Positions 39,400 through 49,247 of a DNA stretch of 64,000 nt are shown here, piece by piece. The translations under genes were made by a program, and so were the position numbers. Location of the stretch: NCBI RefSeq assembly GCF_002407205.1, contig NZ_CP023548.1, positions 1,016,501 through 1,080,500 on the forward strand, in the 5' to 3' direction. Origin of the DNA: Rhodobacter sp. CZR27. Its GTDB lineage: Bacteria; Pseudomonadota; Alphaproteobacteria; Rhodobacterales; Rhodobacteraceae. Positions within the stretch are counted from its first letter, which is position 1; each line of letters starts with the position of its first letter. Under the pieces are notes generated by a model. The model saw only the letters and a list, made by a program, of their open reading frames with translations, was not told where the DNA came from and searched no databases.

Positions 39400-39734
39400 G
39401 GATGCTTCCCGCTGCGGATGGATTTGCCGGCCTTATAGGCGGCAGGGCGCGGCTTGTCACGCCCGCGCCGCCACGCTTGCCGCGCTGCAGCATCCCCGCC
39501 ACAGCCGGCCGGACTGTTGCGGCAGCGGCATGGCGGGTGCGACGATGCGGAAATTGTGCAAGCGCGGCGCCGGGCGCATGTTCCGCCACAGACTCACAGC
39601 CAGCCAAGGAAACGGCCATGCGCGACCCGCGGTCCCATCTGCCCTTTGAACTCGTCCTTGCCGAACTCAGCCGGTCGCTGCGTCCGGCTGCGGTGGTCAC
39701 CAGCCTGTTCGGCACGCCCGAGACCCGCTGACCG
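39400..39734. other. Divergent/convergent gap with one possible small gene
   Basis: The 335 bp before ppaC contain its upstream region and a 37-codon plus-strand frame at 39618-39731 with a good ribosome site. Nothing else is supported. Confidence 0.5.
39618..39731 (+). CDS. Candidate 37-residue small protein
   Basis: ATG at 39618 follows AAGGAAACGGCC and opens a 37-codon frame that begins MRDPRSHLPFELVLAEL and ends GTPETR. About four fifths of its third positions are G or C, as in real genes here. The middle could form an amphipathic helix. It ends 4 nt before the stop of the convergent TraB/GumN gene. I do not recognise a family, and such a short frame could occur by chance. Confidence 0.35.
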   Translation: MRDPRSHLPFELVLAELSRSLRPAAVVTSLFGTPETR

Positions 39735-40724
39735 CTAGAACCCGAGCTTCTCGAGGCGGAAGCCCGCCTCGTCCAGCAGGGCGAGCACCCCTCCCTTTCC
39801 CGGCAGGTGCAGCGCGCCCACGGCGACGACCGTCGGACCCTCGGCGGCCGCCGCCTCGATGACCGGCATCCATGCCCGGTTGCGGCGCGTGACCAGCGTC
39901 TCCTCCATCCGGGCGAATTCGGCATCCGCCGCCTCGGGCGTGTAGCCCGGCATCGCATGGGTCTGCAGGCGCATGTATTCCCACACCTTCCGCGACTCGC
40001 CTGCGAAGTAGCGGTCGCCCAGCGTCACGGCCAGATCCTCGACCCGGTCCTCCAGCGGCAGGGCGGTGCGGATCATCGCCAGCTGCTCCTGCGGGGTAAG
40101 CTCGGCGAACAGCCTGAACACGGTATTCCAGGGCTCCAGCGAGCGCACCGGCACGCCCGCGTCCCTTGCCGCCGCCATCGCCATCTTGTCGAGGCCGTCC
40201 GGCTGCTTCGCGGCGTCGATGGCACAGGGCGGCAGCGCGAGCGTCATCGACACATACCAGGGCTCGAACTTCGAGGCGAGCACCGGCGGGATGCCGCGCG
40301 CGCGAAGGGCGCCCGACAGGGTCTTCCATTCCCCCTCGCTCAGCACTTCGGGCAGGGTGGGGCCGTCGGACAGCATCAGCGACGGGTCCTTCGCCATCGC
40401 CTCCTTCAGCTTCGCCTCCTCCTCGGGGCCGGCTTCCACCAGAAGCACGCCGGCCTCCTCGATGAAGGGGCGCAGCCGGTCGAGGTTCGCCGCATGGCGC
40501 GGATCCTCCAGATGATAGGTTCCCGCCACGATCACCCGCTGCTCGCCCCGGGTGGCGCGCCAGAAGTTGCCTTCGGCGAAGGGTTGCAGGGCGGTCTCGG
40601 ATTCGACCAGCGCCCGCTCGGCCGGCGGCAAGGTGTCGATCAGGTCGGTTCCGACGCAGGCGGCCCGCGCCGCACCGGCCGAGATCACGAGGAACAAGCA
40701 AAGGGTCGGGATCAGTCGGGCCAT
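39735..40724 (-). CDS. TraB/GumN-family exported protein
   Basis: The 329-residue product has a signal peptide (MARLIPTLCLFLVISAGAARA) and the TraB/GumN fold, with GTYHLEDPRH near the N-terminus, VLLVEAGPEEE, and the C-terminal VVAVGALHLPGKGGVLALL. These GxxH motifs resemble the metal ligands of the TIKI metalloprotease superfamily. The ATG at 40724 is chosen because it starts the signal peptide. Function in bacteria is largely unknown. It diverges from groES. Confidence 0.85.
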   Translation of the reverse strand: MARLIPTLCLFLVISAGAARAACVGTDLIDTLPPAERALVESETALQPFAEGNFWRATRGEQRVIVAGTYHLEDPRHAANLDRLRPFIEEAGVLLVEAGPEEEAKLKEAMAKDPSLMLSDGPTLPEVLSEGEWKTLSGALRARGIPPVLASKFEPWYVSMTLALPPCAIDAAKQPDGLDKMAMAAARDAGVPVRSLEPWNTVFRLFAELTPQEQLAMIRTALPLEDRVEDLAVTLGDRYFAGESRKVWEYMRLQTHAMPGYTPEAADAEFARMEETLVTRRNRAWMPVIEAAAAEGPTVVAVGALHLPGKGGVLALLDEAGFRLEKLGF

Positions 40725-40812
40725 GCACCATGTCCTTGTAAGGGCGCTGCAAAGGTTGCATGCCTCGCCGCCCGCGCCAAGCGGTCCGGTCCATTTTGAC
40801 GCATCCTCCCCG

Positions 40813-40841
40813 TTGACAGCCGCGTGAGGCTTTCCTATCTG
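40813..40841 (+). promoter_or_regulatory. Promoter of groESL
   Basis: TTGACA (40813-40818) and TATCTG (40836-40841) are 17 bp apart, placing the start point near 40848, at the edge of the CIRCE element. Confidence 0.7.
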
Positions 40842-40849
40842 TCGCGTCG

Positions 40850-40876
40850 TTGGCACTCACCGACTGCGAGTGCCAA
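40850..40876 (+). promoter_or_regulatory. CIRCE operator (HrcA-binding site)
   Basis: TTGGCACTC (40850-40858), 9 bp, GAGTGCCAA (40868-40876) is a perfect inverted repeat that matches the CIRCE consensus in all but one symmetric base. HrcA bound here would repress groESL until heat or protein stress. Confidence 0.93.
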
Positions 40877-40911
40877 TCCTATTCAACCTGGAACCTAGGG
40901 AGTGTTCTCAG

Positions 40912-41199
40912 ATGGCATTCAAACCGCTGCATGACCGCGTGCTGGTCCGCCGCGTCCAGAGCGACGAAAAGACCAAGGGCGGTCTGATCATCCCCGACAC
41001 CGCGAAGGAAAAGCCGGCCGAGGGCGAAGTCGTCGCCACCGGTGAAGGTGCGCGCAAGGATTCGGGCGAGCTGATCGCGATGTCGGTGAAGGCCGGCGAC
41101 CGCGTGCTGTTCGGCAAGTGGTCGGGCACCGAGGTCACCATCGACGGTGACGAGCTGCTCATCATGAAGGAAAGCGACATTCTCGGCATCCTCGGCTGA
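40912..41199 (+). CDS. groES: Co-chaperonin GroES
   Basis: GroES caps the GroEL chamber. The 95-residue product has the signature [19 protein letters not shown], the mobile loop around [16 protein letters not shown] and the C-terminal ESDILGIL. It begins 35 nt after the CIRCE element, so its expression should be stress-inducible. groEL follows after 95 nt on the same strand. Confidence 0.98.
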   Translation: MAFKPLHDRVLVRRVQSDEKTKGGLIIPDTAKEKPAEGEVVATGEGARKDSGELIAMSVKAGDRVLFGKWSGTEVTIDGDELLIMKESDILGILG

Positions 41200-41210
41200 G
41201 GCCGGGCTGA

Positions 41211-42935
<1,725 letters not shown>

Positions 42936-42966
42936 TCGCAGCCTGACCTTCAGGTTGCGACGGAAA

Positions 42967-42990
42967 GGGGGCCCTCGGGGCCCCCTTTTT
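42967..42990 (+). terminator. Intrinsic terminator of groESL
   Basis: An 8-bp stem (42967-42974 with 42978-42985, loop TCG) is followed by five T (42986-42990), 31 nt past the groEL stop. Confidence 0.9.
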
Positions 42991-43140
42991 CCATTCGAAG
43001 GGATGTATCCGTTCGACCCGTGCGGATGCAGAACTCCTGTAATTGCTGGGTGTTTTAGCCTTTCCGGTGATTGCTTTCCCGCGGTGCGCGTGCTGTGAAA
43101 TGCTCATTCTTGAGCGAGATGATTTTGACCGGGGTGCCGT

Positions 43141-44322
43141 ATGAGTAAGAAGACCGATCTTCAGGAGCGCCTGGATTTCCTGAAGCTTGATGCGGCCGCG
43201 CTCGCGCGCTTGCCGGAGAACCGTGACATCTTCCTCGAAGCGGTCGACGAGGCGCTTCGCGACTTCTACGACAGGGTGGGCGGGACGCCCGAGGCGGCCG
43301 CCTTCTTCCGCGACGAGTCGCGCATGACCCATGCGGCGGGCAAGCAGAAGACCCACTGGTCGCGCATCGCCTCGGGTGAGATCGACGAGGACTATGTCAG
43401 CGAGGCGACCCGGGTCGGGCGCACTCATGCAAGGATCGGGCTGGAGCCGCGCTGGTATCTCGGCGGCTACGCGCTGATCCTCGAGCGGATGGTGTCGATC
43501 ATGCTGCCCCGGATGCTCGGCCGGGGCTTTCATTCGCGCAAGCGGGTGGAGCGCACGGCAGAGTCGATCGGCCTGATGCTGAAGGCCGCGATCCTCGACA
43601 TGGATTACGGCGTCTCGACCTATTTCGAGGCGCTGGAGGAAGAGCGCCGCGAGATCGAGAAGGAGCGCGAGGTGGCCACGCAGCTTGCCCGGTCGCTGGC
43701 CGATGCCTCCTCGGCGATGGAAGAGATCGCGGCGACGGTCCGCCAGACCGCCGACAACGCCGACCAGACCCGCTCTTCGGCGACGCAGGTCAGCGAACTG
43801 GCCACGGCCGGCAGCGAGGCCGTTACCGGAGCCGCGACCGCCATGCGCGAGATCGCGGGCAAGGTCGGCATCGTGCAGGAGATCGCGCGCCAGACCAACC
43901 TTCTGGCACTGAACGCGGCGGTCGAGGCGGCGCGGGCCGGATCGCAGGGCGCGGGCTTCGCGGTCGTCGCGGGCGAGGTGCGCCGGCTGGCCGAACGGGT
44001 CGAGCAGGCCTCGGCCGAGATCGGCGCGCTGGCCGCATCGACGCTGGCCGCCTCGTCGCGGGCCGAGCAGAGCCTGCACCGCCTGCTGCCCGACATCGAC
44101 CGAACGACCCAGCTGGTCGCCGAGATCTCGACCGCCTGCAAGGAGCAGACCATCGGCGTCGATCAGGTCAATCAGGCGATCCTGCGGATGAACGAACTCG
44201 GCCGGAAGCTCGATGCGGCGGAGTCCGCGATCCAGCGCCGGTCCGGCCGCCCGCAGCCGCATGCCGCGCCGGGGACGCGCGGCGGATGCCCGATGCACGC
44301 CGGGCGCAGTCGCGCAGCCTGA
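43141..44322 (+). CDS. Globin-coupled chemotaxis transducer (HemAT-like)
   Basis: The 393-residue protein has an N-terminal protoglobin domain (about 5-165) with likely proximal heme His96 in [20 protein letters not shown], then a methyl-accepting signalling domain with the hairpin tip [17 protein letters not shown] and [11 protein letters not shown]. No membrane helix is present, so it is a cytoplasmic oxygen or redox-type sensor. The signalling domain is compact and the C-terminal 30 residues are Arg/Pro-rich and not typical. It stands alone after groEL with no che genes next to it. Ligand and output are inferred. Confidence 0.9.
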   Translation: MSKKTDLQERLDFLKLDAAALARLPENRDIFLEAVDEALRDFYDRVGGTPEAAAFFRDESRMTHAAGKQKTHWSRIASGEIDEDYVSEATRVGRTHARIGLEPRWYLGGYALILERMVSIMLPRMLGRGFHSRKRVERTAESIGLMLKAAILDMDYGVSTYFEALEEERREIEKEREVATQLARSLADASSAMEEIAATVRQTADNADQTRSSATQVSELATAGSEAVTGAATAMREIAGKVGIVQEIARQTNLLALNAAVEAARAGSQGAGFAVVAGEVRRLAERVEQASAEIGALAASTLAASSRAEQSLHRLLPDIDRTTQLVAEISTACKEQTIGVDQVNQAILRMNELGRKLDAAESAIQRRSGRPQPHAAPGTRGGCPMHAGRSRAA

Positions 44323-44362
44323 GCCGCCCGGGCACCCGGCCGGCCCGGCGGCGCAGGCTCGC

Positions 44363-44929
44363 TCACTCCAGGATCTCGCCGGGATCGACGCCCCAGAGGG
44401 CGGTCTTGATCACCCAGCCCTTGTTGCCCTCGGCAGCGATCCGGCACCAGTCCGTCTGGCATTCGAGCAGCCGCACGATCACGCCGCGCTCGGCATGGAG
44501 CGTCACCGGCGAGCCGCTGGCCGGGTCCTCGTGCAGGTCGGCCATCTCGGCCACCACCATGGCCGAGCGCACGCCCGACAGCAGCGAATAGTGCACCCAG
44601 CCGCCGGCGCCCTCGAAATCCTCGACCCGGCGCCAGTGCTCGTATTCCGCGGTGACCCTCAGCGGCATCCCGGCGCGCGTGAAGACCCAGTCGATGCGAT
44701 GCGTGAGGCCGGGGCCGCGGCGCGCGTTGCCTTCGGAGGTCTTGAGCGAGACGTAGCGCGGCAGCGGCAGGTTCGTGACCGGGCCGACGCCGGGCACGCG
44801 CTCGGGCGCCGGTGCGGCTTCGGCAGCGCCCGCCATCTCGTCGGGAGGCGGGGCAGTCTCCTGCGCTGCGGCCGCTCCGCAGGCGGCCAGCACCAGCGTC
44901 ACCGCAAGTGCCGTGATCGTCCGTCCCAT
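44363..44929 (-). CDS. Exported SH3-domain protein
   Basis: The 188-residue product has a signal sequence (MGRTITALAVTLVLAACGAAAAQ) that could be cleaved after AAA or act as a lipoprotein signal at Cys17. After a Pro/Ala-rich linker are two bacterial SH3-type segments: RYVSLKTSEGNARRGPGLTH with WVHYSLLSG, and MADLHEDPASGSPVTLHAERG with CRIAAEGNKGWVIKTALWG. Such repeats often bind cell wall peptides. It diverges from the hydroxyacid dehydrogenase gene. Precise role unknown. Confidence 0.85.
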   Translation of the reverse strand: MGRTITALAVTLVLAACGAAAAQETAPPPDEMAGAAEAAPAPERVPGVGPVTNLPLPRYVSLKTSEGNARRGPGLTHRIDWVFTRAGMPLRVTAEYEHWRRVEDFEGAGGWVHYSLLSGVRSAMVVAEMADLHEDPASGSPVTLHAERGVIVRLLECQTDWCRIAAEGNKGWVIKTALWGVDPGEILE

Positions 44930-45061
44930 ACCCGTTTCCGCCTTTCGGGCGCCCATGCCGTCATGCCGCGCCGTCCTGCCTCTTCCGGGGCTTGTGCCGC
45001 GCCCCGCTTGGCGGCACCTTGCCACCACATGGCCGGATTTGGAAGTGCAGGGAGAGACAGA

Positions 45062-46048
45062 ATGCCCGTGGAACGCCTCAGTGTTGTCGTCACGCGACGC
45101 CTGCCGGACGTGGTCGAAACCCGCCTGAAGGAGCTGTTCAACGTCGAGCTTCGTGACCCCGACGTGAAGATGACGCGCGACGAGCTGGTCGAGGCGATGG
45201 GCCGGGCCGACGTGCTGGTTCCCTGCCTGACCGACGACATCGACGCCACCATGCTGGCGCAGGCCGGGCCGAAGCTGAAGCTGATCGCGAACTACGGCGC
45301 GGGCGTGGACCATATCGACGTGGCGACGGCGCGGCAGCGCGGCATCCTCGTCTCGAACACGCCCGACGTGGTGACCGAGGATACCGCCGACATGACCATG
45401 GCGCTGATCCTCGCCGTTACCCGGCGCATTCCCGAGGGCCTGGCCGAGATGCAGTCGGGCAACTGGGCCGGCTGGGCGCCGATGGCGCATCTGGGCGGCC
45501 GGCTGCGCGGGCGGCGTCTGGGCATCCTCGGCATGGGGCGGATCGGGCAGGCGGTGGCGCGGCGCGCGAAGGCCTTCGGCATGCAGGTGCATTACCACAA
45601 CCGCAAGCGCGTCCGTTCCGAGATCGAGGAGGAGCTTGAGGCGACCTGGTGGGAAAGCCTCGACCAGATGGTGACCCGGATGGACATCATCTCGATCAAC
45701 TGTCCGCATACGCCCTCGACCTTCCATCTGATGAACGCGCGGCGGCTGAAGCTGTTGAAGCCCACCGCCGTCATCGTGAACACCTCGCGCGGCGAGGTGA
45801 TCGACGAGAACGCCCTGACGCGCGGCCTGCGGGCCGGCGAGATCGCGGGCGCCGGCCTCGACGTCTTCGAGCACGGCCACGAGATCAACCCGCGCCTGCG
45901 CGAGCTTCCCAACGTGGTCCTGCTGCCGCACATGGGCTCGGCCACGGTGGAGGGGCGGATCGAGATGGGCGAGAAGGTGATCCTGAACATCAAGACCTTC
46001 GCCGACGGCCACCGTCCGCCGGATCAGGTGCTGCCCTCGATGCTCTGA
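45062..46048 (+). CDS. D-isomer-specific 2-hydroxyacid dehydrogenase (glyoxylate reductase/D-glycerate type)
   Basis: This 328-residue NAD(P)-dependent enzyme has the Rossmann motif LGILGMGRIGQAVARRAKAF, the catalytic Arg in NTSRGEVID, a Glu in DVFEHGHEINP, and a His in LLPHMGSAT. It should interconvert a 2-oxo acid and its D-2-hydroxy acid, most like glyoxylate or hydroxypyruvate. The ATG at 45062 follows GGGAGAGACAGA. The frame is open upstream across the SH3-gene region but has no coding character there. It is distinct from the GhrA-like gene at 56.8 kb. Confidence 0.92.
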   Translation: MPVERLSVVVTRRLPDVVETRLKELFNVELRDPDVKMTRDELVEAMGRADVLVPCLTDDIDATMLAQAGPKLKLIANYGAGVDHIDVATARQRGILVSNTPDVVTEDTADMTMALILAVTRRIPEGLAEMQSGNWAGWAPMAHLGGRLRGRRLGILGMGRIGQAVARRAKAFGMQVHYHNRKRVRSEIEEELEATWWESLDQMVTRMDIISINCPHTPSTFHLMNARRLKLLKPTAVIVNTSRGEVIDENALTRGLRAGEIAGAGLDVFEHGHEINPRLRELPNVVLLPHMGSATVEGRIEMGEKVILNIKTFADGHRPPDQVLPSML

Positions 46049-46469
46049 CCGCGCAGGGGGGCGCCCGCGTCCTCTGCCCCGTGGCCGGGGCGGCCCCGCC
46101 TGCGTCGAAGCTCCGGCAGTGCCGGAGGGGCCGGGCGTCGCCCCGATGATCCGGCTTGACGGCGGCTTGGCGCGCTTCACCTTCTTCTTCGCCGGCAGGT
46201 CCGGCGACCAGATGGAGTGATCCCGTGACGCCCGCTCCTCACTCTCTCGGCGGCAGCCGCATTCCGCGGTGCGTCTTCGGTGCGTGCAAGGCGCCCGGAC
46301 GCGGCGCTCTCTGGCTGACGCCGGTTGCCGACACGGGCCGTTCCGGACTGCGGCCCGTCCCTTCTGCAGCTGCGGGCTGCGTCGTGGAACCGGATTCAAC
46401 CGCTGATGTTGGCTGCATGACGGCAGGCGCCGGACCTCGCCGCCGGAGCTTGACCGAGGAACCCTTCCG
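46049..46469. other. 421-bp region without a supported gene
   Basis: No coding frame with a ribosome site and family match was found on either strand. A perfect 6- to 8-bp inverted repeat (CTCCGG at 46111-46116 with CCGGAG at 46122-46127) lies 63 nt past the upstream stop and may end that transcript, though no T-run follows. The rest, to the start of the small secreted protein, is GC-rich with a GAGGAACCC ribosome site at the very end. It could hold a small RNA or gene remnant that I cannot identify. Confidence 0.5.
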
Positions 46470-46778
46470 ATGGCTCATCCGCCCCTCAGACTCGTGATCC
46501 TTGCGTTCATCGCGGCGCTGCCGCAGACGGCGGCTGCGCATGACTGGTATCCCTTCACCTGCTGCTCGGACCGCGACTGCGGGCCGGTCAGCGAAAGCGA
46601 GGTGACGGCCGGTCCGAAGGGCTGGGTCATCCGCTCCACCGGCGAGGTCATCGGCTATGACGACGAGCGCCTGATGCTGACCCCGCGACAGGCCGGCAAC
46701 AGCTTCCACCGCTGCAGTGCCGACGGCAAGCCCGAGGGCAAGACCATCTGCCTGTTCGTCCCGCAGTTCGGAAGCTGA
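46470..46778 (+). CDS. Small exported Cys-containing hypothetical protein
   Basis: The 102-residue product has a signal peptide (MAHPPLRLVILAFIAALPQTAAA) and a mature part of about 79 residues starting HDWYPFTCCSDRDCGPVSE, with two further Cys (FHRCSADG and KTICLFVPQ). Five Cys in so short a periplasmic protein suggest disulfides or metal binding. Proteins with the HDWYPxxCCSxxDC start are known in rhizobia and relatives as unnamed hypotheticals. It converges on the DadA-like gene. No function is claimed. Confidence 0.75.
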   Translation: MAHPPLRLVILAFIAALPQTAAAHDWYPFTCCSDRDCGPVSESEVTAGPKGWVIRSTGEVIGYDDERLMLTPRQAGNSFHRCSADGKPEGKTICLFVPQFGS

Positions 46779-46813
46779 TCGGGCCTCCCGCGTCCGGGCC
46801 AGCGCGTCGTGGG

Positions 46814-48055
46814 TCAGAACCGCGAGGGCAGGTAAGGCGTGATGTCCAGTTCGGGCTGTTTCGCGTCGAGCAGGTCCGCCACGATGCGCGCAGTGACCGG
46901 CGCCAGCGTCAGGCCGATGTGGCCGTGTCCATAGGCGTGCAGGATCTCGGGCCCCGCCCGCGACGGGCCGATGACCGGCAGGCTGTCCGGCATCGAGGGG
47001 CGGAAGCCCATCCAGCTGCGCGACGGCTCTCCCAGATCGGGAAAGATCGCCCGGGCGCCCGACACCAGCCGCGCGATCCGGTGCGGCGAGGGCGGGGCCG
47101 TGAGGCCACCCAGCTCGACCGTTCCCGCCACCCGCAGCCGCCCGGTCATCGGGCACAGGTAGAAGCCGCGCGCGGTGGGGCAGGTCGGCCGCGTGAGCCT
47201 CGGCGTGCTCATGTCCCATTCGACATGATAGCCGCGCTCGGTATCGAGGGGGACGCGGTCACCCGCCCGGGCCGCCAATCCCCGCGAATGTGCGCCGGCG
47301 GCAATCACCGCGCGCCGCCCGTGAACCGCAAGGCCCTTGCCGCTGACGATCACCCCGTCCACGCGCCGCTCCAGCCCCTCGGCGCGGGACTTCACGATCT
47401 GGACCCCCGCCCGCCGTGCGGCGGCAGCGATCAGGGCCACCATCCTGCCCGGATCCGACAGGAAGACCGCGCCGGGAAAGAAGGCGGCCCCCGCCATCGG
47501 CGGCAGCGACGGCTCCATCGCGGCCAGTGCCGGGGCAGGCAGCAACTCGACCGAGACGCCGAGCGTGCGCCGGAAGGCCATGTCCCGTTCGGCCGCGCGG
47601 AAGGCGGCTGCGGTTTCGTAGGCGTAAAGGCAGCCGCGGTGGTTCAGAAGCGCGGTGCCCCCGACCTCGGCCGCCATCGCCTCCCAGCTTCGCGTGGCCG
47701 AGGCGAGCAGGGCGGCGATGGCCGTCGCGTTGCGGCGCGCCGCAACGGGCAGCGATTGCGCCGCAAAACGCAGCAGCCACGGCGCGAGCGTGGGCAGCGC
47801 GGCATGCCGGATCGCGAGCGGCGAGTTCCGGTCGAACAGCAGCGACGGCAACGACTTAAGGACATCCGGCGTGCCCACGGGCAGCACGGCATAATCGGCA
47901 ATGGTTCCCGCATTGCCATGCGATGCCCCCGCGCCCGGCTCCTCGGGTTCGATCAGGATCACCGAGCGGCCGCGCCCGGCCACGGTCAGCGCGATGGCAA
48001 GGCCTACGACGCCGCCACCGATGACGACCGTGTCCGAGGAGAGGTGCTGGATCAT
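46814..48055 (-). CDS. DadA-like FAD-dependent D-amino acid dehydrogenase/amine oxidoreductase
   Basis: The 413-residue product has an N-terminal FAD-binding motif VVIGGGVVGLAIALTVAGRG, the GASHGNAGTI loop typical of DadA, and the C-terminal GFRPSMPDSLPVIGPS and YGHGHIGLTLAPVTA. It should oxidise a D-amino acid or secondary amine to the imine with electrons passing to the respiratory chain. It is the last gene of the TRAP catabolic operon, after a strong intercistronic hairpin. CGGAGACCCGG precedes the ATG. The substrate may be glycine or another product of the pathway, which is inference. Confidence 0.9.
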   Translation of the reverse strand: MIQHLSSDTVVIGGGVVGLAIALTVAGRGRSVILIEPEEPGAGASHGNAGTIADYAVLPVGTPDVLKSLPSLLFDRNSPLAIRHAALPTLAPWLLRFAAQSLPVAARRNATAIAALLASATRSWEAMAAEVGGTALLNHRGCLYAYETAAAFRAAERDMAFRRTLGVSVELLPAPALAAMEPSLPPMAGAAFFPGAVFLSDPGRMVALIAAAARRAGVQIVKSRAEGLERRVDGVIVSGKGLAVHGRRAVIAAGAHSRGLAARAGDRVPLDTERGYHVEWDMSTPRLTRPTCPTARGFYLCPMTGRLRVAGTVELGGLTAPPSPHRIARLVSGARAIFPDLGEPSRSWMGFRPSMPDSLPVIGPSRAGPEILHAYGHGHIGLTLAPVTARIVADLLDAKQPELDITPYLPSRF

Positions 48056-48069
48056 CCGGGTCTCCGAAC

Positions 48070-48094
48070 GCGGCCCGAAGCGGGTTCGGGCCGC
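48070..48094 (-). other. Intercistronic hairpin between the alcohol dehydrogenase and DadA-like genes
   Basis: A perfect 10-bp stem (48070-48079 with 48085-48094, 5-nt loop) fills most of the 46-nt gap. Without a T-run it is more likely an mRNA-stability or attenuation element than a full terminator. Confidence 0.6.
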
Positions 48095-48101
48095 GCCTCC
48101 G

Positions 48102-49247
48102 TCACAGGCAGGCTTCGAACAGCGCGCGGGTGTTCTCGCGCGTCATCTCGATCGGATTGCCGCCGCAGGACGGGTCCTCCAGCGCCATCTCGGTCAACTC
48201 GTCCAGCCGCGCGGCCTCGACACCCATCGCCGACAGGGTCTCGGGGATCGCAAGTTCGGCACGCAACGCCATGATCTTTCCGCGGAAGCCGTCAAAGCCA
48301 CCCGAAATGCCGAGATAGGCCGCGGCGCGCTCGATGCGCTCTTCGATGGCCGGGCGGTTGAAGTCCAGCACCATCGGCATCACCACGGCGTTCGTCGTGC
48401 CGTGGTGGGTGTTGTAGACCGCGCCGACCGGATGGCTCAGCGAATGGATCGCGCCGAGGCCCTTCTGGAACGCCACCGCCCCCATCGCCGCCGCAGCCAT
48501 CATGTGGGCGCGGGCCTCGAGGTCGTTCGGATTGGCGTAAACCTTCGGCAGGTTCTCGAACACCAGCCGCATGCCTTCCAGCGCGATGCCCTGGCTCATC
48601 GGATGGTAGAAGGGCGAGCAATAGGCTTCGAGGCAATGCGCCAGCGCGTCCATCCCCGTTCCTGCGGTAATGAACTTCGGCATCCCCACCGTCAGTTCCG
48701 GATCGCAGATCGTGACGGCCGGCAGCAGCTTCGGGTGGAAGATGATCTTCTTCTTGTGGGTCTCGGAGTTCGTCAGCACCCCCGCACGCCCCACCTCGGA
48801 GCCGGTCCCGGCGGTCGTCGGCACCGCCACGATGGGCGCGATCTTCGACGCATCCGCCCGCGTCCACCAGTCGCCGATGTCCTCCAGATCCCAGACGCTC
48901 ACGCTCTGGTCGTGCATCAGCGCGATCATCTTGCCAAGGTCGAGCGCCGAGCCACCGCCGAAGCAGATCACCCCATCATGGCCGCCCGCCTTGTAGGCGG
49001 CGATGCCGGCCTCCATGTTCTTCTCGTTCGGGTTCGGATCGACCTCCGAGAAGCAGGCACGGCCGAGGCCGGCCGCTTCCAGTTGATCGAGCGCGGCCAG
49101 CGTGATCGGCAGCGATGCCAGCGCCTTGTCGGTGACCAGAAGCGGCTTCTTCAGCCCGATGGCCTTGCACTGTTCGGCCAGTTCCGCGATGCGGCCCGCG
49201 CCGAACTTGACGGCGGTGGGATAGGACCAGTTCGCCCGGAGGGTCAT
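48102..49247 (-). CDS. Iron-containing alcohol dehydrogenase
   Basis: The 381-residue group III alcohol dehydrogenase has NAD-binding FGGGSALDLGKMIAL, TTAGTGSEV and the metal ligands in GTGMDALAHCLEAY and IHSLSHPVGAVYNTHHG. It should oxidise a primary alcohol to the aldehyde, or the reverse. Its ATG overlaps the stop of the aldehyde dehydrogenase gene by 4 nt (ATGA), so consecutive alcohol and aldehyde oxidation steps are co-translated. Substrate is not known; a gamma-glutamylated amino alcohol is one candidate. Confidence 0.93.
   Translation of the reverse strand: MTLRANWSYPTAVKFGAGRIAELAEQCKAIGLKKPLLVTDKALASLPITLAALDQLEAAGLGRACFSEVDPNPNEKNMEAGIAAYKAGGHDGVICFGGGSALDLGKMIALMHDQSVSVWDLEDIGDWWTRADASKIAPIVAVPTTAGTGSEVGRAGVLTNSETHKKKIIFHPKLLPAVTICDPELTVGMPKFITAGTGMDALAHCLEAYCSPFYHPMSQGIALEGMRLVFENLPKVYANPNDLEARAHMMAAAAMGAVAFQKGLGAIHSLSHPVGAVYNTHHGTTNAVVMPMVLDFNRPAIEERIERAAAYLGISGGFDGFRGKIMALRAELAIPETLSAMGVEAARLDELTEMALEDPSCGGNPIEMTRENTRALFEACL

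Noticed and set aside
40725..40856. Longer N-terminus for the TraB/GumN protein, extending toward groES
   Set aside because: The signal peptide begins at 40724. The extra 44 codons overlap the groESL promoter and have no family match.
46156..46497. 113-codon plus-strand frame in the 421-bp gap
   Set aside because: No ribosome site, composition unlike a protein, and it overlaps the start of the small secreted protein in another frame.
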